From Onishia taeanensis (GTDB lineage: Bacteria; Pseudomonadota; Gammaproteobacteria; Pseudomonadales; Halomonadaceae), in contig NZ_FNCI01000015.1 of the NCBI RefSeq assembly GCF_900100755.1, forward strand, positions 19,880 through 83,879: DNA of 64,000 bases, written 5' to 3'. Each line of letters starts with the position of its first letter. Position 1 is the first letter of the stretch. The notes below the pieces were generated by a model. The model made no database searches and was not told the origin of the DNA. It saw only the letters and a program-made list of their open reading frames with translations. A program made the position numbers and the translations under genes. Shown here in pieces: positions 56,354-64,000 of this stretch.

Positions 56354-57217
56354 TTGGCCGAACCAACCGCCACCTTCGACGACGTACTGCCCGAGGCGCT
56401 GCGCTTTCGCTCCCCGGCCCCGCTGGTGGACATCGGCGCCAACCTCACCCATGAGAGCTTCGGTCGCGACCTCGAGGCAGTGATTCAACGCGCACGTGCC
56501 GCCCACGTCGACACCCTGATTCTTACCGGCACCGACCGCGAGCATGCCGAACAAGCCGTGGCGCTGGCCCGCCAATATCCGGGGCTGTTTGCGACAGCAG
56601 GCGTGCACCCCCACGATGCCAGCGGCTGGACGCCCGAGCTTGCCCGCGCCATGGCAGCGCTTCACCGAGAGCCCGAGGTCGTGGCGGTCGGCGAGTGTGG
56701 GCTCGACTTCAACCGCAATTTCTCCACGCCCGCCGAGCAGGAGCGCGCCTTCGAGGCGCAGCTAGGGCTCGCGGCGGAATCGGGCCTGCCCGTGTTCATC
56801 CACGAGCGGGATGCAGGACGGCGCATGCTGGAGATACTGCACGCCTGGCGCGACGACCTGAGCCAGGCGGTGGTGCACTGCTTTACCGGCGAGCGCGACA
56901 CCCTCTACGGCTATCGCGACCTGGACCTGCACATCGGCCTCACCGGCTGGCTCTGCGACGAGCGCCGCGGCCATCACCTGCGCGAGCTGGTGCGCGAGAT
57001 TCCCCTCAATCGGCTAATGGTCGAGACCGACTGCCCCTATCTCTTGCCGCGCAACCTGCCGGCCAAGCTCAAGGGGCGTCGTCACGAACCGGCCCTGCTG
57101 CCGTGGATCGTACGCGAGATCGCCCACTGGCGAGGCCTAGATGAACAGGCGCTGGCCGAGGCTACGACCGCCACGGCGCGCGAGTTCTTCCGCCTACCAA
57201 CCGATGCAGCCGACTGA
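56354..57217 (+). CDS. TatD-family metal-dependent hydrolase
   Basis: 287 residues. The metal-binding pattern of TatD is visible: the first ligands in the domain start VDIGANLTH, then GVHPHD, GECGLDFNRNF, FIHERDA, VHCFTG and ETDCPYLLPR. TatD proteins are Mg-dependent 3'-5' DNases. The start is a TTG at 56354 with AAAGGA 8 nt upstream. The longer frame from 56294 (GTG) would start before the predicted transcript, and its first 20 residues are not conserved-looking. ATG 56347 is out of frame. Confidence 0.9.
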   Translation: MAEPTATFDDVLPEALRFRSPAPLVDIGANLTHESFGRDLEAVIQRARAAHVDTLILTGTDREHAEQAVALARQYPGLFATAGVHPHDASGWTPELARAMAALHREPEVVAVGECGLDFNRNFSTPAEQERAFEAQLGLAAESGLPVFIHERDAGRRMLEILHAWRDDLSQAVVHCFTGERDTLYGYRDLDLHIGLTGWLCDERRGHHLRELVREIPLNRLMVETDCPYLLPRNLPAKLKGRRHEPALLPWIVREIAHWRGLDEQALAEATTATAREFFRLPTDAAD

Positions 57218-57268
57218 CGTCAACGAGAGACTGACGGCTGATACCCCCTTCAGAAGAGGATTCCTGAC

Positions 57269-57799
57269 ATGGCCGACGTACCCGGCTTCATTGCCGTCGA
57301 GACCGGCGAAGAAGGCGGCCTGCCGCTGGCGATCGCCTGGTCGCTGAACGACGGACGCATCAAGCACACCCTGATCCAGCCCGACAGCGACTGGCTTGAG
57401 GACGACACCGTCGCGCTGGGCGACTACAGCCAGGAAGAGCTGGAGAGCCTGGGCATCAGCCCGCTGGACGTGATCCGCGAGCTGGAGACCGATCACTTCA
57501 ACGCCACGCTTTATACGGCTGGGGTCAGCGATGACGAAGCGGCCTTATCGCGGCTGTTCGAGACCTTCGGCCTCGACCCCTTCGTCGAGATGGCGCCCGC
57601 CGAGTCGCTCTATCCTGATCTGGACGCCGGTGAATGGTCACGAGAGCGCGGCATGCTGTTTGCCGAACAGGGGCTCGAGCCCATGCGTCCGGAACAGGAA
57701 GTCGAGGTAATGCTGTTGCTGCATCGCCGGCTGGTGCTCGGAGAGGACACCGAATTCGGCCATGACGGCAACCACGACATCGACCTGGAAGCAGATTAA
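57269..57799 (+). CDS. Conserved protein resembling a degenerate DEDD exonuclease
   Basis: 176 residues, acidic. The first ~100 follow the layout of RNase-T-type 3'-5' exonucleases: GFIAVETGEEGGLPLAIAWSLNDG, LIQPDSDW, a later VSDDEAALSRLF. The first motif reads A-V-E instead of D-x-E and the last has no HxxxxD, so it is probably inactive or a distant relative. This is a fold guess by eye. It follows the TatD gene by 51 bp on the same strand and may be co-transcribed. Confidence 0.6.
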   Translation: MADVPGFIAVETGEEGGLPLAIAWSLNDGRIKHTLIQPDSDWLEDDTVALGDYSQEELESLGISPLDVIRELETDHFNATLYTAGVSDDEAALSRLFETFGLDPFVEMAPAESLYPDLDAGEWSRERGMLFAEQGLEPMRPEQEVEVMLLLHRRLVLGEDTEFGHDGNHDIDLEAD

Positions 57800-57857
57800 G
57801 CCAAGACAGACGCTAGGCAACGCAGCACACGCCCGCCGCGATGCCAGGCCAACACGG

Positions 57858-58424
57858 CTAGGCCGGGACGGGCGCAGGCGATGCGGTAAGCCTGGCTCGC
57901 CCCAGACTGATCGCCGCGGACAGCGGCTGCCCTTCCAGGTAGAACGCCTGCAGGGCATCACGAAACGCCCGGGCGCGCGCGGGCAGGCCTTCGACCTCGA
58001 CTCGCGCCGCCCGCGCCTCTACCCGAGCGCGAAATCCTTCCCGATCGACCTCTACCTCGCCCAGGTTATCGACGCTGACATTGAAGTTCAGCCCACAGGC
58101 GTTGGAGAACAATAGCTCCAGCGCCTGGGGGGCGACTTCCACCGCCTCGAAGGATGCCTGCTGCTCGGCATCACGGCCGTCGGGCAGGTACCAGTAGCCA
58201 TAATCCTCGAGCATACGACGCCGCGCCCCGGCGATGCACCAGTGACTGACTTCGTGCAGCACGCTGGCAAAGAAGCCGCGTGCGAAGATCACGCGATGAT
58301 GGTCGCAATCGGCATCCGCAGGCAGGTAGAGCGGCTCATCACCGCCTCGCACCAGACGGGTCTGATAGGTGGTATAGAAAAGGCCATCGAACAGGGCGAT
58401 GACGTCCTCGAGACGATGGGTCAC
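57858..58424 (-). CDS. epmC: Elongation factor P hydroxylase EpmC
   Basis: 188 residues. The conserved HEVSHWCIAG carries likely metal-binding His residues; the FARGFFASVLHE and GYWYLPDGRD segments match EpmC/YfcM. EpmC hydroxylates the beta-lysyl-lysine of EF-P. The partner genes epmA and epmB are not in the window. Its start is 137 bp from the divergent norM gene. No clear ribosome site was noted, but the family N-terminus fits. Confidence 0.93.
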   Translation of the reverse strand: MTHRLEDVIALFDGLFYTTYQTRLVRGGDEPLYLPADADCDHHRVIFARGFFASVLHEVSHWCIAGARRRMLEDYGYWYLPDGRDAEQQASFEAVEVAPQALELLFSNACGLNFNVSVDNLGEVEVDREGFRARVEARAARVEVEGLPARARAFRDALQAFYLEGQPLSAAISLGRARLTASPAPVPA

Positions 58425-58561
58425 GGCATCTCCGGGTGGCGAATCGACGGGGCGCAGTATAAGGGCATCGCAGCCAAGCGAAAACCATCTCTGCTTGCTA
58501 GACTACGGCTCCGGTCTACCCCTGGAAGGGTCACCCTTGCCGCATTTGAAAGGAGTCTTAG

Positions 58562-60010
58562 GTGCCATCGTCATCCCTCTCCCCGCCATCGCAGTGGTAC
58601 AAGCAGACTCGCCTGCTGATGGGCTTGGCCTTGCCGATCTGTGGGGCCCAGCTCGCCCAGGCCGGCATGAGCACCGTCGATGTGATCATGACCGGTCGGC
58701 TCAGTGCGACCGACCTGGCCGCCGTATCGGTGGGCTCGAGCCTGTGGCTGCCGCTGATGCTGTTCATGGCCGGCACCTTGATGGGCCTGACGCCGATCGT
58801 CGCCCAGTTGCTCGGCGCCGAACGCACGGACACGATCCGCTCCCGCGTCCATCAGTCGCTGTGGGTGGCCCTGGCGATGGGCGTGGTCGTCGCCATACTG
58901 CTTCATCAGGCGGTGATGCCGATCTTCACCTGGATGAGCGTTCCGCCTGCGGTCGCCGAGCGCTCATCGGCCTATCTGGCCGCCGTGGCCTTCGGCATGC
59001 CCGGCTCTGCCCTTTTCATGGCACTGCGGGCCTTCTCCGATGGCATGAACCATACTCGCCCGGCGCTCTGGATCAGTCTGCTGGGCCTCGCCGTGAACAT
59101 TCCCTTCAACTATCTGCTGATCCATGGCGGCCCCGGCTTGGTCGGACTGTTCGGGGAGCAGTTGCCGGCGACCCTCAAGGCCCTGCCGGCATTGGGCGCC
59201 TATGGCTGTGGCATCGCCACGGCGATCTCCATGTGGGCCATGGCGCTGGCCATGCTGGTGTATACCCGCCAAAGCCGTGCCTATGGCTCGGTCGCCCTGT
59301 GGCAGACGCTCACCCGGCCACACTTAGCGCAAATCCGTGAACTGCTGGTGGTCGGCGTACCGATCGGCGTCTCGATCTTCGTCGAGGTAACGCTCTTCAC
59401 GCTGATCGCGCTATTCATCGCCAGCCTCGGTGAGGTGGTCGTCTCGGCACACCAGGTAGCCCTCAACGTCACCTCACTGCTGTTCATGCTGCCGCTGTCG
59501 CTGGGCATGGCGCTGACCGTACGAGTCGGCAACACCCTGGGGGCCGGCAACCTGGCCACGGCCCGCTTTGTGGCCTGGCACGGCATCGCCCTGAGCCTAG
59601 TGATCGCGCTGTTCAACGACCTGATTCTTTGGTTCGCCGCCGAACCCGTGCTGTCCCTGTACACTCATAACACCGAGGTGCAGCAGGTCGCCCTGTCGCT
59701 GATCGGCCTGGCGATGCTCTATCAGATTTCCGACTCCCTGCAGGTCAACATGGCCGGTGCGCTGCGCGGCTACAAGGACACCCGTATCATCATGATCATC
59801 ACCCTGATTGCCTATTGGCTGGTCGGGTTGGGCGGGGGCCATATGTTGGGCATCGGCGCCTTTCCCGGCCTTGCGGCACCGCTCGGCGTTCATGGCTACT
59901 GGATTGGCCTGGTGGCCGGCCTGACAGTCGCGGCGGGGCTACTGGGCCTCAGGCTCCATACCATCAGCAAGGCGGTAAGCAATGGAGAGCGCAGCATTCA
60001 GACCGACTAA
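58562..60010 (+). CDS. norM: MATE-family efflux transporter NorM
   Basis: 482 residues with 12 membrane helices in two homologous halves. The first helix ALPICGAQLAQAGMSTVDVIMTG and the second-half VGVPIGVSIFVEVTLF are typical of NorM. These pumps exchange Na+ or H+ for cationic drugs; a Na+ drive would suit a halophile, but that is inference. GTG start with AAAGGAG 8 nt upstream. The DUF3080 gene begins inside the last 29 nt, so the two are probably coupled. Confidence 0.92.
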   Translation: MPSSSLSPPSQWYKQTRLLMGLALPICGAQLAQAGMSTVDVIMTGRLSATDLAAVSVGSSLWLPLMLFMAGTLMGLTPIVAQLLGAERTDTIRSRVHQSLWVALAMGVVVAILLHQAVMPIFTWMSVPPAVAERSSAYLAAVAFGMPGSALFMALRAFSDGMNHTRPALWISLLGLAVNIPFNYLLIHGGPGLVGLFGEQLPATLKALPALGAYGCGIATAISMWAMALAMLVYTRQSRAYGSVALWQTLTRPHLAQIRELLVVGVPIGVSIFVEVTLFTLIALFIASLGEVVVSAHQVALNVTSLLFMLPLSLGMALTVRVGNTLGAGNLATARFVAWHGIALSLVIALFNDLILWFAAEPVLSLYTHNTEVQQVALSLIGLAMLYQISDSLQVNMAGALRGYKDTRIIMIITLIAYWLVGLGGGHMLGIGAFPGLAAPLGVHGYWIGLVAGLTVAAGLLGLRLHTISKAVSNGERSIQTD

Positions 60011-61091
60011 TGGCCGCTGTCCCAACCCGGGGTCACGGTTCGCTACCATCAGACGCCTGATAGGCCTTGGCCTGATGATGGCCGTCACCCTGACGCTCGC
60101 CGGCTGCGAACGCGGCACTGAGGTCAAGGCGCTGTTCACGGACTACCTTGAGCACCTGGCAACCGCCCTGGAGGTCGACCCGCCGACCTTGGCCGCGCCG
60201 CCCAATATCGCGGCTTTTCCCGAAGACGATGCAAGGCTGTTCGAGCTCCCCGACATCCGCGAGGGCATGCTCGATATCTATGCCCTTCGCGAGTGCCAGA
60301 TCGCCGCACTGGTCGCCAATCGCAACAACCAGCTCGGCAAGGTGGCGGCCCCCAGCCAACGCTGGCTGTATGAGCTCGAGCTTTGGCGGCGCCTGGAGGC
60401 CTGCCGTCATTCGCCAGTGGCCAAGCGGCTTGACGACGAGGACAGGCAGCGCCTGGAACGCCTGGCGCGCCTCAAGGCCGAACGGATGCCCAAGGCCAGT
60501 TGGAACGCCCTGTTCGGGTCTGAGGAGTGGACCGGCAGCTTCTCTCGGGCCAGTGGACCGCTCTCGCCCGAGGCGTTGACACGCCCCAATCAGGCCCTGG
60601 CGGCGCTGGCCTACCTGCGCACCATGACCGCTCGTCAGCTGGACGCCGACTGGCAACCGGACTCCTCTACCCTGGAGCAGCACCTGAAGGCACTGCGTGA
60701 AGAGCCGCTGAGCGCTCAGGTATTACGCAGCCTCCAACTGGCCAGCTTGCGCCTGGAAGAAACCAATCGCTTATTCGACGCCGCCGAGGCGGAGTCCACA
60801 TGTCCCCTGACGGATACCGAACGCCTGACCGCCTGGCGCGCTCAAGTCATGGAGCGACTAGGCCCCTATCTCGAGGGCCTGACGCAGTTTGCCGGCAGTT
60901 GGCTCGGCGCCGTGGACGCCTTGCTCAACGTTCAAAAGGTCTCCCGCCAGCCGATCGATGACTACCGCCACGACTGGCTGTCATTGGATAACCCTGAAGC
61001 CCCCTGGCAACGCTTTCTCAACGCCCGAAAGTCCCATGACCAGCACTGGCAGCAGCTCATACGGCGCTGCAGCAACAACAATGGCGTTTAA
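59982..61091 (+). CDS. DUF3080 lipoprotein
   Basis: 369 residues. A lipobox LAGC sits near residue 42 after a hydrophobic segment; the ~24 residues before it are polar, so an internal start is possible. The rest is helical and charged, with LRECQIAALVANRNNQLGKVA and LEACRHSP blocks typical of DUF3080. The role is unknown. The start overlaps norM by 29 nt. The stop is part of a TTTAAG-N5-CTTAAC symmetrical element. Confidence 0.82.
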   Translation: MESAAFRPTNGRCPNPGSRFATIRRLIGLGLMMAVTLTLAGCERGTEVKALFTDYLEHLATALEVDPPTLAAPPNIAAFPEDDARLFELPDIREGMLDIYALRECQIAALVANRNNQLGKVAAPSQRWLYELELWRRLEACRHSPVAKRLDDEDRQRLERLARLKAERMPKASWNALFGSEEWTGSFSRASGPLSPEALTRPNQALAALAYLRTMTARQLDADWQPDSSTLEQHLKALREEPLSAQVLRSLQLASLRLEETNRLFDAAEAESTCPLTDTERLTAWRAQVMERLGPYLEGLTQFAGSWLGAVDALLNVQKVSRQPIDDYRHDWLSLDNPEAPWQRFLNARKSHDQHWQQLIRRCSNNNGV

Positions 61092-61178
61092 GGAAGGCTT
61101 AACTTTCATACACTGACTGTGCTAATAGTGAAGCTAGGCCAGTCAAATGCCGTGATGACGCGCTTAAGGAGGGTTGTG

Positions 61179-61868
61179 ATGGGAATTCCAATGTCCCGCC
61201 CCGCTCAGGTCATCGACCTGGATACCATGCGAAAGCGGCAACGCGCCAAGAAACGGCTAGTCCGGTTGTCCCCGGAACTGGATGGGCTAGAAATGCTCTA
61301 TCACCTGGCCTCCGATCCGGAAACGCTATATGGCATGCCATTGCTTGCCTGGGGCATGCGCGAGGATGGAGAAGTCGTCGGCCTTGTGCCTTGGATGGAA
61401 GCGCTGACGCCCTGCCATCAGCTGGACGATCCACAGTTTGGACACTTCATCGGTTACCGTGACCCGGAAACCGATGAGGTCTTTCATAGTGCTCCCGACC
61501 ACAAGGTCTTCGAGCTGGAGCATGCCGCCGCCTACTTCGACTACGAGGAAACCCTCGAGTCGACCTTGATTCAGCAGTTGCCGGACACTCTAGGTACCCA
61601 TGCCCTCTGCATGGACAGCGAAGATGAGCCCTGGCAACTCAAACAGGTCTTCGGCTGGCGACTCTACAACAACGGCGAAATCGAGGCGCTGCTGGTCGAC
61701 GAAGAGCTCGTCGAGTCAACGCCGGTAGTCGCCGGGGACCCCTGCCTGTATCCCGGCCATAGCCGGCATCAGGTGGTGTACTTCTTTCAGCGCGTCATCG
61801 CCAACCGGATCAAGCAGGAGGACACGGCGACCCTCGAGGCCCTGGCGTTGATGATCAGCAACGATTGA
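61179..61868 (+). CDS. Conserved hypothetical acidic protein
   Basis: 229 residues, no signal or membrane segment. TAAGGAGG just upstream is a near-perfect ribosome site and fixes ATG 61179; 20 extra codons upstream are excluded. Recognisable pieces: an Arg/Lys-rich start (MRKRQRAKKRLVRL, about 17-30), then an acidic body with VGLVPWMEALTPCHQLDDP and HFIGYRDPET. I do not recognise a family or function. It stands alone between DUF3080 and tusA. Confidence 0.75.
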   Translation: MGIPMSRPAQVIDLDTMRKRQRAKKRLVRLSPELDGLEMLYHLASDPETLYGMPLLAWGMREDGEVVGLVPWMEALTPCHQLDDPQFGHFIGYRDPETDEVFHSAPDHKVFELEHAAAYFDYEETLESTLIQQLPDTLGTHALCMDSEDEPWQLKQVFGWRLYNNGEIEALLVDEELVESTPVVAGDPCLYPGHSRHQVVYFFQRVIANRIKQEDTATLEALALMISND

Positions 61869-61893
61869 GGCAACACCTGCTTGAGAATGACCA

Positions 61894-62145
61894 TCAGCCG
61901 AGGCGAATCAGATACAGGTAGGTCGTTTCGCCTTCGTGCTGATGGATCAGCTCATGCCCCAGAAAACTGCAGAACTTGGGGATGTCGCGGGTCGTTGCCG
62001 GATCGGTAGCCACCACCTTGAGAATCTCGCCCTGTGACATGTCCCGCACCTTATTGTGCATCAGCATGATCGGCTCGGGACAATAAAGGCCACAGGTATC
62101 CAGTTCGGCATCGTGATCTGGCAGGTCATCGGCGTAATCGGACAT
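61894..62145 (-). CDS. tusA: Sulfur carrier protein TusA
   Basis: 83 residues, one SirA/TusA domain. The active Cys is in [10 protein letters not shown] near residue 22; the second strand [16 protein letters not shown] is typical. TusA receives sulfur from IscS and passes it on for tRNA 2-thiouridine or molybdenum cofactor formation. Upstream is GAGAAG as ribosome site. It is convergent with the 229-residue gene. Confidence 0.95.
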   Translation of the reverse strand: MSDYADDLPDHDAELDTCGLYCPEPIMLMHNKVRDMSQGEILKVVATDPATTRDIPKFCSFLGHELIHQHEGETTYLYLIRLG

Positions 62146-62235
62146 CGGCTTCTCGATTGGGTTACGGGTGGAGTGATATTGGGCGGTTCAGGGATCTAGG
62201 TCGCGGGTGACAATTGCGGGAGCTGGAGCAGCACC

Positions 62236-62520
62236 ATGATAAAAGTACTCATCAGGCGGCGCATCATGCCCGGGCTCGAGGAAGAATACGACCTGGCGGC
62301 GCGCAGCGCCATGAGAGCCTCGATCAACGCCAGTGGCTTCATTGCCGGCGAAAGCCTGTGCGAGCGCCATCACCCCGACCGACGCCTGCTGATTACCCAG
62401 TGGCGAGATCTGGCCGCGTGGAAGGAGTGGCAACAGGGACCTGAGCGGGAGCGCGTGATGCAGCATGTCCTGCCGCTGCTGGTCGAGGATGAAGAGATCA
62501 CCCTCTTTGAGCACTGCTAA
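62236..62520 (+). CDS. Antibiotic biosynthesis monooxygenase (ABM) domain protein
   Basis: 94 residues, one ferredoxin-like ABM domain: MIKVLIRRRIMPGLEEEY at the start, GFIAGESLCERHHPDRRLLITQWRDLAAWKEW in the middle (cores GFIAGE and WRDLAAWKEW). ABM proteins include monooxygenases, haem-degrading enzymes and many of unknown role. GGAG precedes the ATG. Single gene, divergent from tusA. Confidence 0.85.
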   Translation: MIKVLIRRRIMPGLEEEYDLAARSAMRASINASGFIAGESLCERHHPDRRLLITQWRDLAAWKEWQQGPERERVMQHVLPLLVEDEEITLFEHC

Positions 62521-62638
62521 CCACATCCAGGCCACCGCGCCCTACTGCGATATGGGCAATGACCTCAGCTGTTCTACTGGCTATCTCAGTCTTCACCGCT
62601 CATCAGTGGAGTCATCCTGATGACACCAACCGGAGAAT

Positions 62639-62656
62639 CCCCGAGAGCTGCCGGGG
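62639..62656 (-). terminator. Weak hairpin after rlmM
   Basis: CCCCG/CGGGG arms around an 8-nt loop, 10 nt beyond the rlmM stop on the minus strand. The stem is short and there is no U-tract. Confidence 0.3.
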
Positions 62657-62665
62657 CCTTGAGCG

Positions 62666-63733
62666 CTAGGCTTTGAGCCGCACATGGACCGTCACTTCTT
62701 CACGGTCATGATACAGGTGGTGACAGCGAATCTCGGCAGCGACGCCGGCGCTCTTGAGCTGATCATCCAATCGAGCCAGACACCGTGCCACCTCGGCCCA
62801 TCGCTGCTTCATCGGCAGTTTGAGGTTGAAGACGGCCTCACGACACCAGCGCTTGACCAGCCACCGCTCCACCATTTCCACGACGCGAATCGGCTTGTCG
62901 ACGATGTCGCAGACCAGCCAATCGAGGCGGTTGGGCGGCGCCCAGGTGAAGCCATCCTCACGCAAATGATCGACCTGTCCGGTAGCCATCAGCCCTTTGT
63001 CCATTGGGCCGTTATCGATCGCATAAACATACATGCCCTGATGCACTAACTGCCAGGTCCAGCCACCGGGTGCCGCCCCCAAATCAGCGGCCTGCATACC
63101 CTCCCCCAGGCGCATCTCCCACTCATCGCGCGGCACGAAGACGTGCCAGGCTTCCTCGAGCTTGAGCGTCGAGCGACTCGGTGCATTTTTGGGAAAGCGT
63201 AGGCGCAAGATACCGCCCAGCCGTTCGCTGCGATTACCCGGAAAGCTCATGCCGAGCTGCACGCAATCACCGGCTGTCCAGTAAAGATGCAGACGCCGGC
63301 CGCCGGCCTTGCGCCGCAGTGCTCCGCGCTTCTTCAGGATGGACTCGAGGGGGCGTGTGAGCGCCTTGATCAAGCCACTCAAGGCCTTGCCATCATTGGT
63401 GTCGGGCGTTTCCTGCCAAAGGCTCTCGAAGCTCCAGCCACTGGCCACCACCTGCTCGATGATCGGCGTCAGGCGGTCATCCCGGGAAAGACCTTCAAGC
63501 GCAGGAAGTGCCACCAAGCTCTGTCGGGCAAACACCAAAGACTCCAGCGGCAAGTCTCGGTGCAAGGCATTGGCCGGCTCGTCGCCGGTCAGCATGAACC
63601 TCACGAAGCCACTGTCAGGCGTTGCCAGAGGGTAACCTGACCAGCCGAGCTGAGCAGCCTTATCGGTGACTTCGGCGCTGAGATCATTCTCAAAGCCCGG
63701 ACGGCAATAGAGCAGCAACTGCTGGGGAATCAT
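62666..63733 (-). CDS. rlmM: 23S rRNA C2498 2'-O-ribose methyltransferase RlmM
   Basis: 355 residues, like E. coli RlmM (366). A THUMP-type N-terminal part (about 1-200) and an RrmJ-like methyltransferase domain with AADLGAAPGGWTWQLV (SAM-binding), the WLVCDIVDKP acidic motif and the catalytic Lys in VFNLKLPMKQRW. It methylates C2498 of 23S rRNA in the nucleus of ribosome assembly. CAGGAGAG precedes the ATG. It is downstream of an rRNA operon on the same strand. Confidence 0.95.
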   Translation of the reverse strand: MIPQQLLLYCRPGFENDLSAEVTDKAAQLGWSGYPLATPDSGFVRFMLTGDEPANALHRDLPLESLVFARQSLVALPALEGLSRDDRLTPIIEQVVASGWSFESLWQETPDTNDGKALSGLIKALTRPLESILKKRGALRRKAGGRRLHLYWTAGDCVQLGMSFPGNRSERLGGILRLRFPKNAPSRSTLKLEEAWHVFVPRDEWEMRLGEGMQAADLGAAPGGWTWQLVHQGMYVYAIDNGPMDKGLMATGQVDHLREDGFTWAPPNRLDWLVCDIVDKPIRVVEMVERWLVKRWCREAVFNLKLPMKQRWAEVARCLARLDDQLKSAGVAAEIRCHHLYHDREEVTVHVRLKA

Positions 63734-63867
63734 GAGACCTCTCCTGTGAAGGGGCGCTAGTCTAGCCGTCGTCAGACCCGGTCACAAGCCGGACAGCCAT
63801 GCACTACCAGCGGATTGCACTGCATTTAACGCTCGGTGATCCAAACAAAACCGACCGCCCAGACACG

Positions 63868-63900
63868 AAAAAACCCCGACCTTTGAAGGACCGGGGTTTT
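63868..63900 (-). terminator. Intrinsic terminator of the rRNA operon
   Basis: On the minus strand AAAACCCCGG...CCGGGG-type arms pair (ACCCCG and CGGGGT with an inner AAGG/CCTT) and end in a run of six U. It begins about 11 nt after the 5S 3' end, the normal place for the rRNA operon terminator. Confidence 0.9.
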
Positions 63901-63910
63901 CTCTGAATAA

Positions 63911-64000
63911 GTGCCTGACGATGACCTACTCTCGCATGGAGAAGCTCCACACTACCATCGGCGCTAAGCGGTTTCACTTCCGAGTTCGGCATGGGATCGG
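63911..64000 (-). rRNA. rrf: 5S ribosomal RNA (3' part, cut by window edge)
   Basis: The last 90 nt of the window are the reverse complement of the 3' portion of 5S rRNA: on the minus strand CATGCCGAACTCGGAAGTG, the CGCCGATGGTAGTGTGG stretch and CATGCGAGAGTAGGTCATCG are strongly conserved gammaproteobacterial 5S segments. The 5' ~25-30 nt lie outside. The 23S and 16S genes should follow to the right on the same strand. The molecule ends about at 63911, before the terminator. Confidence 0.97.

Noticed and set aside
61087..61103. PmrA-like TTTAAG-N5-CTTAAC before the 229-residue gene
   Set aside because: It overlaps the DUF3080 stop codon and is also a plain inverted repeat, so it may be a terminator stem rather than a regulator site.

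Overview
The window looks like chromosomal DNA from a halophilic gammaproteobacterium of the Halomonadaceae (Halomonas or a close relative). This is a judgement from the GC-rich coding sequence and the gene set: yejK, a yejM/pbgA-like gene, rfaH, epmC, rlmM, tusA, DUF3080 and DUF5924 genes, and a 5S rRNA gene of gammaproteobacterial type. I could not run any database comparison. No prophage, insertion sequence, integron, CRISPR array or tRNA was seen. Most genes are housekeeping or stress genes in short operons.

Layout. 1-10 kb: start of a molybdopterin-oxidoreductase-like gene (cut by the window edge), a TSUP permease, yejK, hsp20, an erythromycin-esterase-like gene, an SDR oxidoreductase, a yejM/pbgA-like gene, trxC and an MsbA-like ABC exporter. 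10-18 kb: a GGDEF protein, an amiD-like amidase overlapping convergently with an XRE-cupin regulator, a BenE transporter, a GNAT/carbon-nitrogen hydrolase pair, and proS with a lytic transglycosylase. 18-23 kb: a tight four-gene operon (cupredoxin-like protein, GGDEF-EAL sensor, DUF3034 protein, lipoprotein-type truncated haemoglobin), then a probable anaerobically induced small RNA on the other strand. 23-35.6 kb: an SlyD-like FKBP, rfaH, ampG, a SEC-C protein, a homocysteine S-methyltransferase, a large unrecognised membrane protein, an ABC1 kinase, topB and panE.

35.8-46 kb is a copper-handling island: His-rich cytochrome c, a 47-residue membrane protein coupled to a DUF411 protein, a blue-copper protein, a two-component system, multicopper oxidase CopA, CopB, a Cu P-type ATPase and a second DUF411 protein. 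Three direct-repeat boxes (TTCAG-N6-TTCAG type), two of them inside a 40-bp near-duplicate, probably bind the local response regulator. The ATPase instead has a MerR/CueR-type promoter. Next is a PAP2-EptA lipid A modification pair behind a PmrA/ColR-like box, then CBS, CDF efflux and crcB genes. 51-64 kb holds DUF5924, marR, uspA, uup, tatD, epmC, norM, DUF3080, tusA and rlmM genes, ending in the 3' part of a 5S rRNA gene (minus strand) with its terminator.

The main hunting result is a scattered FNR/ANR-type regulon. Candidate boxes stand before hsp20, before uspA and before an unannotated transcript at about 23.1 kb. In each case the box centre lies 41.5 bp from the start site predicted from a -10-like hexamer. 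The 23.1 kb unit has a second, perfect box 50 bp upstream and ends at a UUCG-loop terminator, giving a predicted RNA of about 245 nt.
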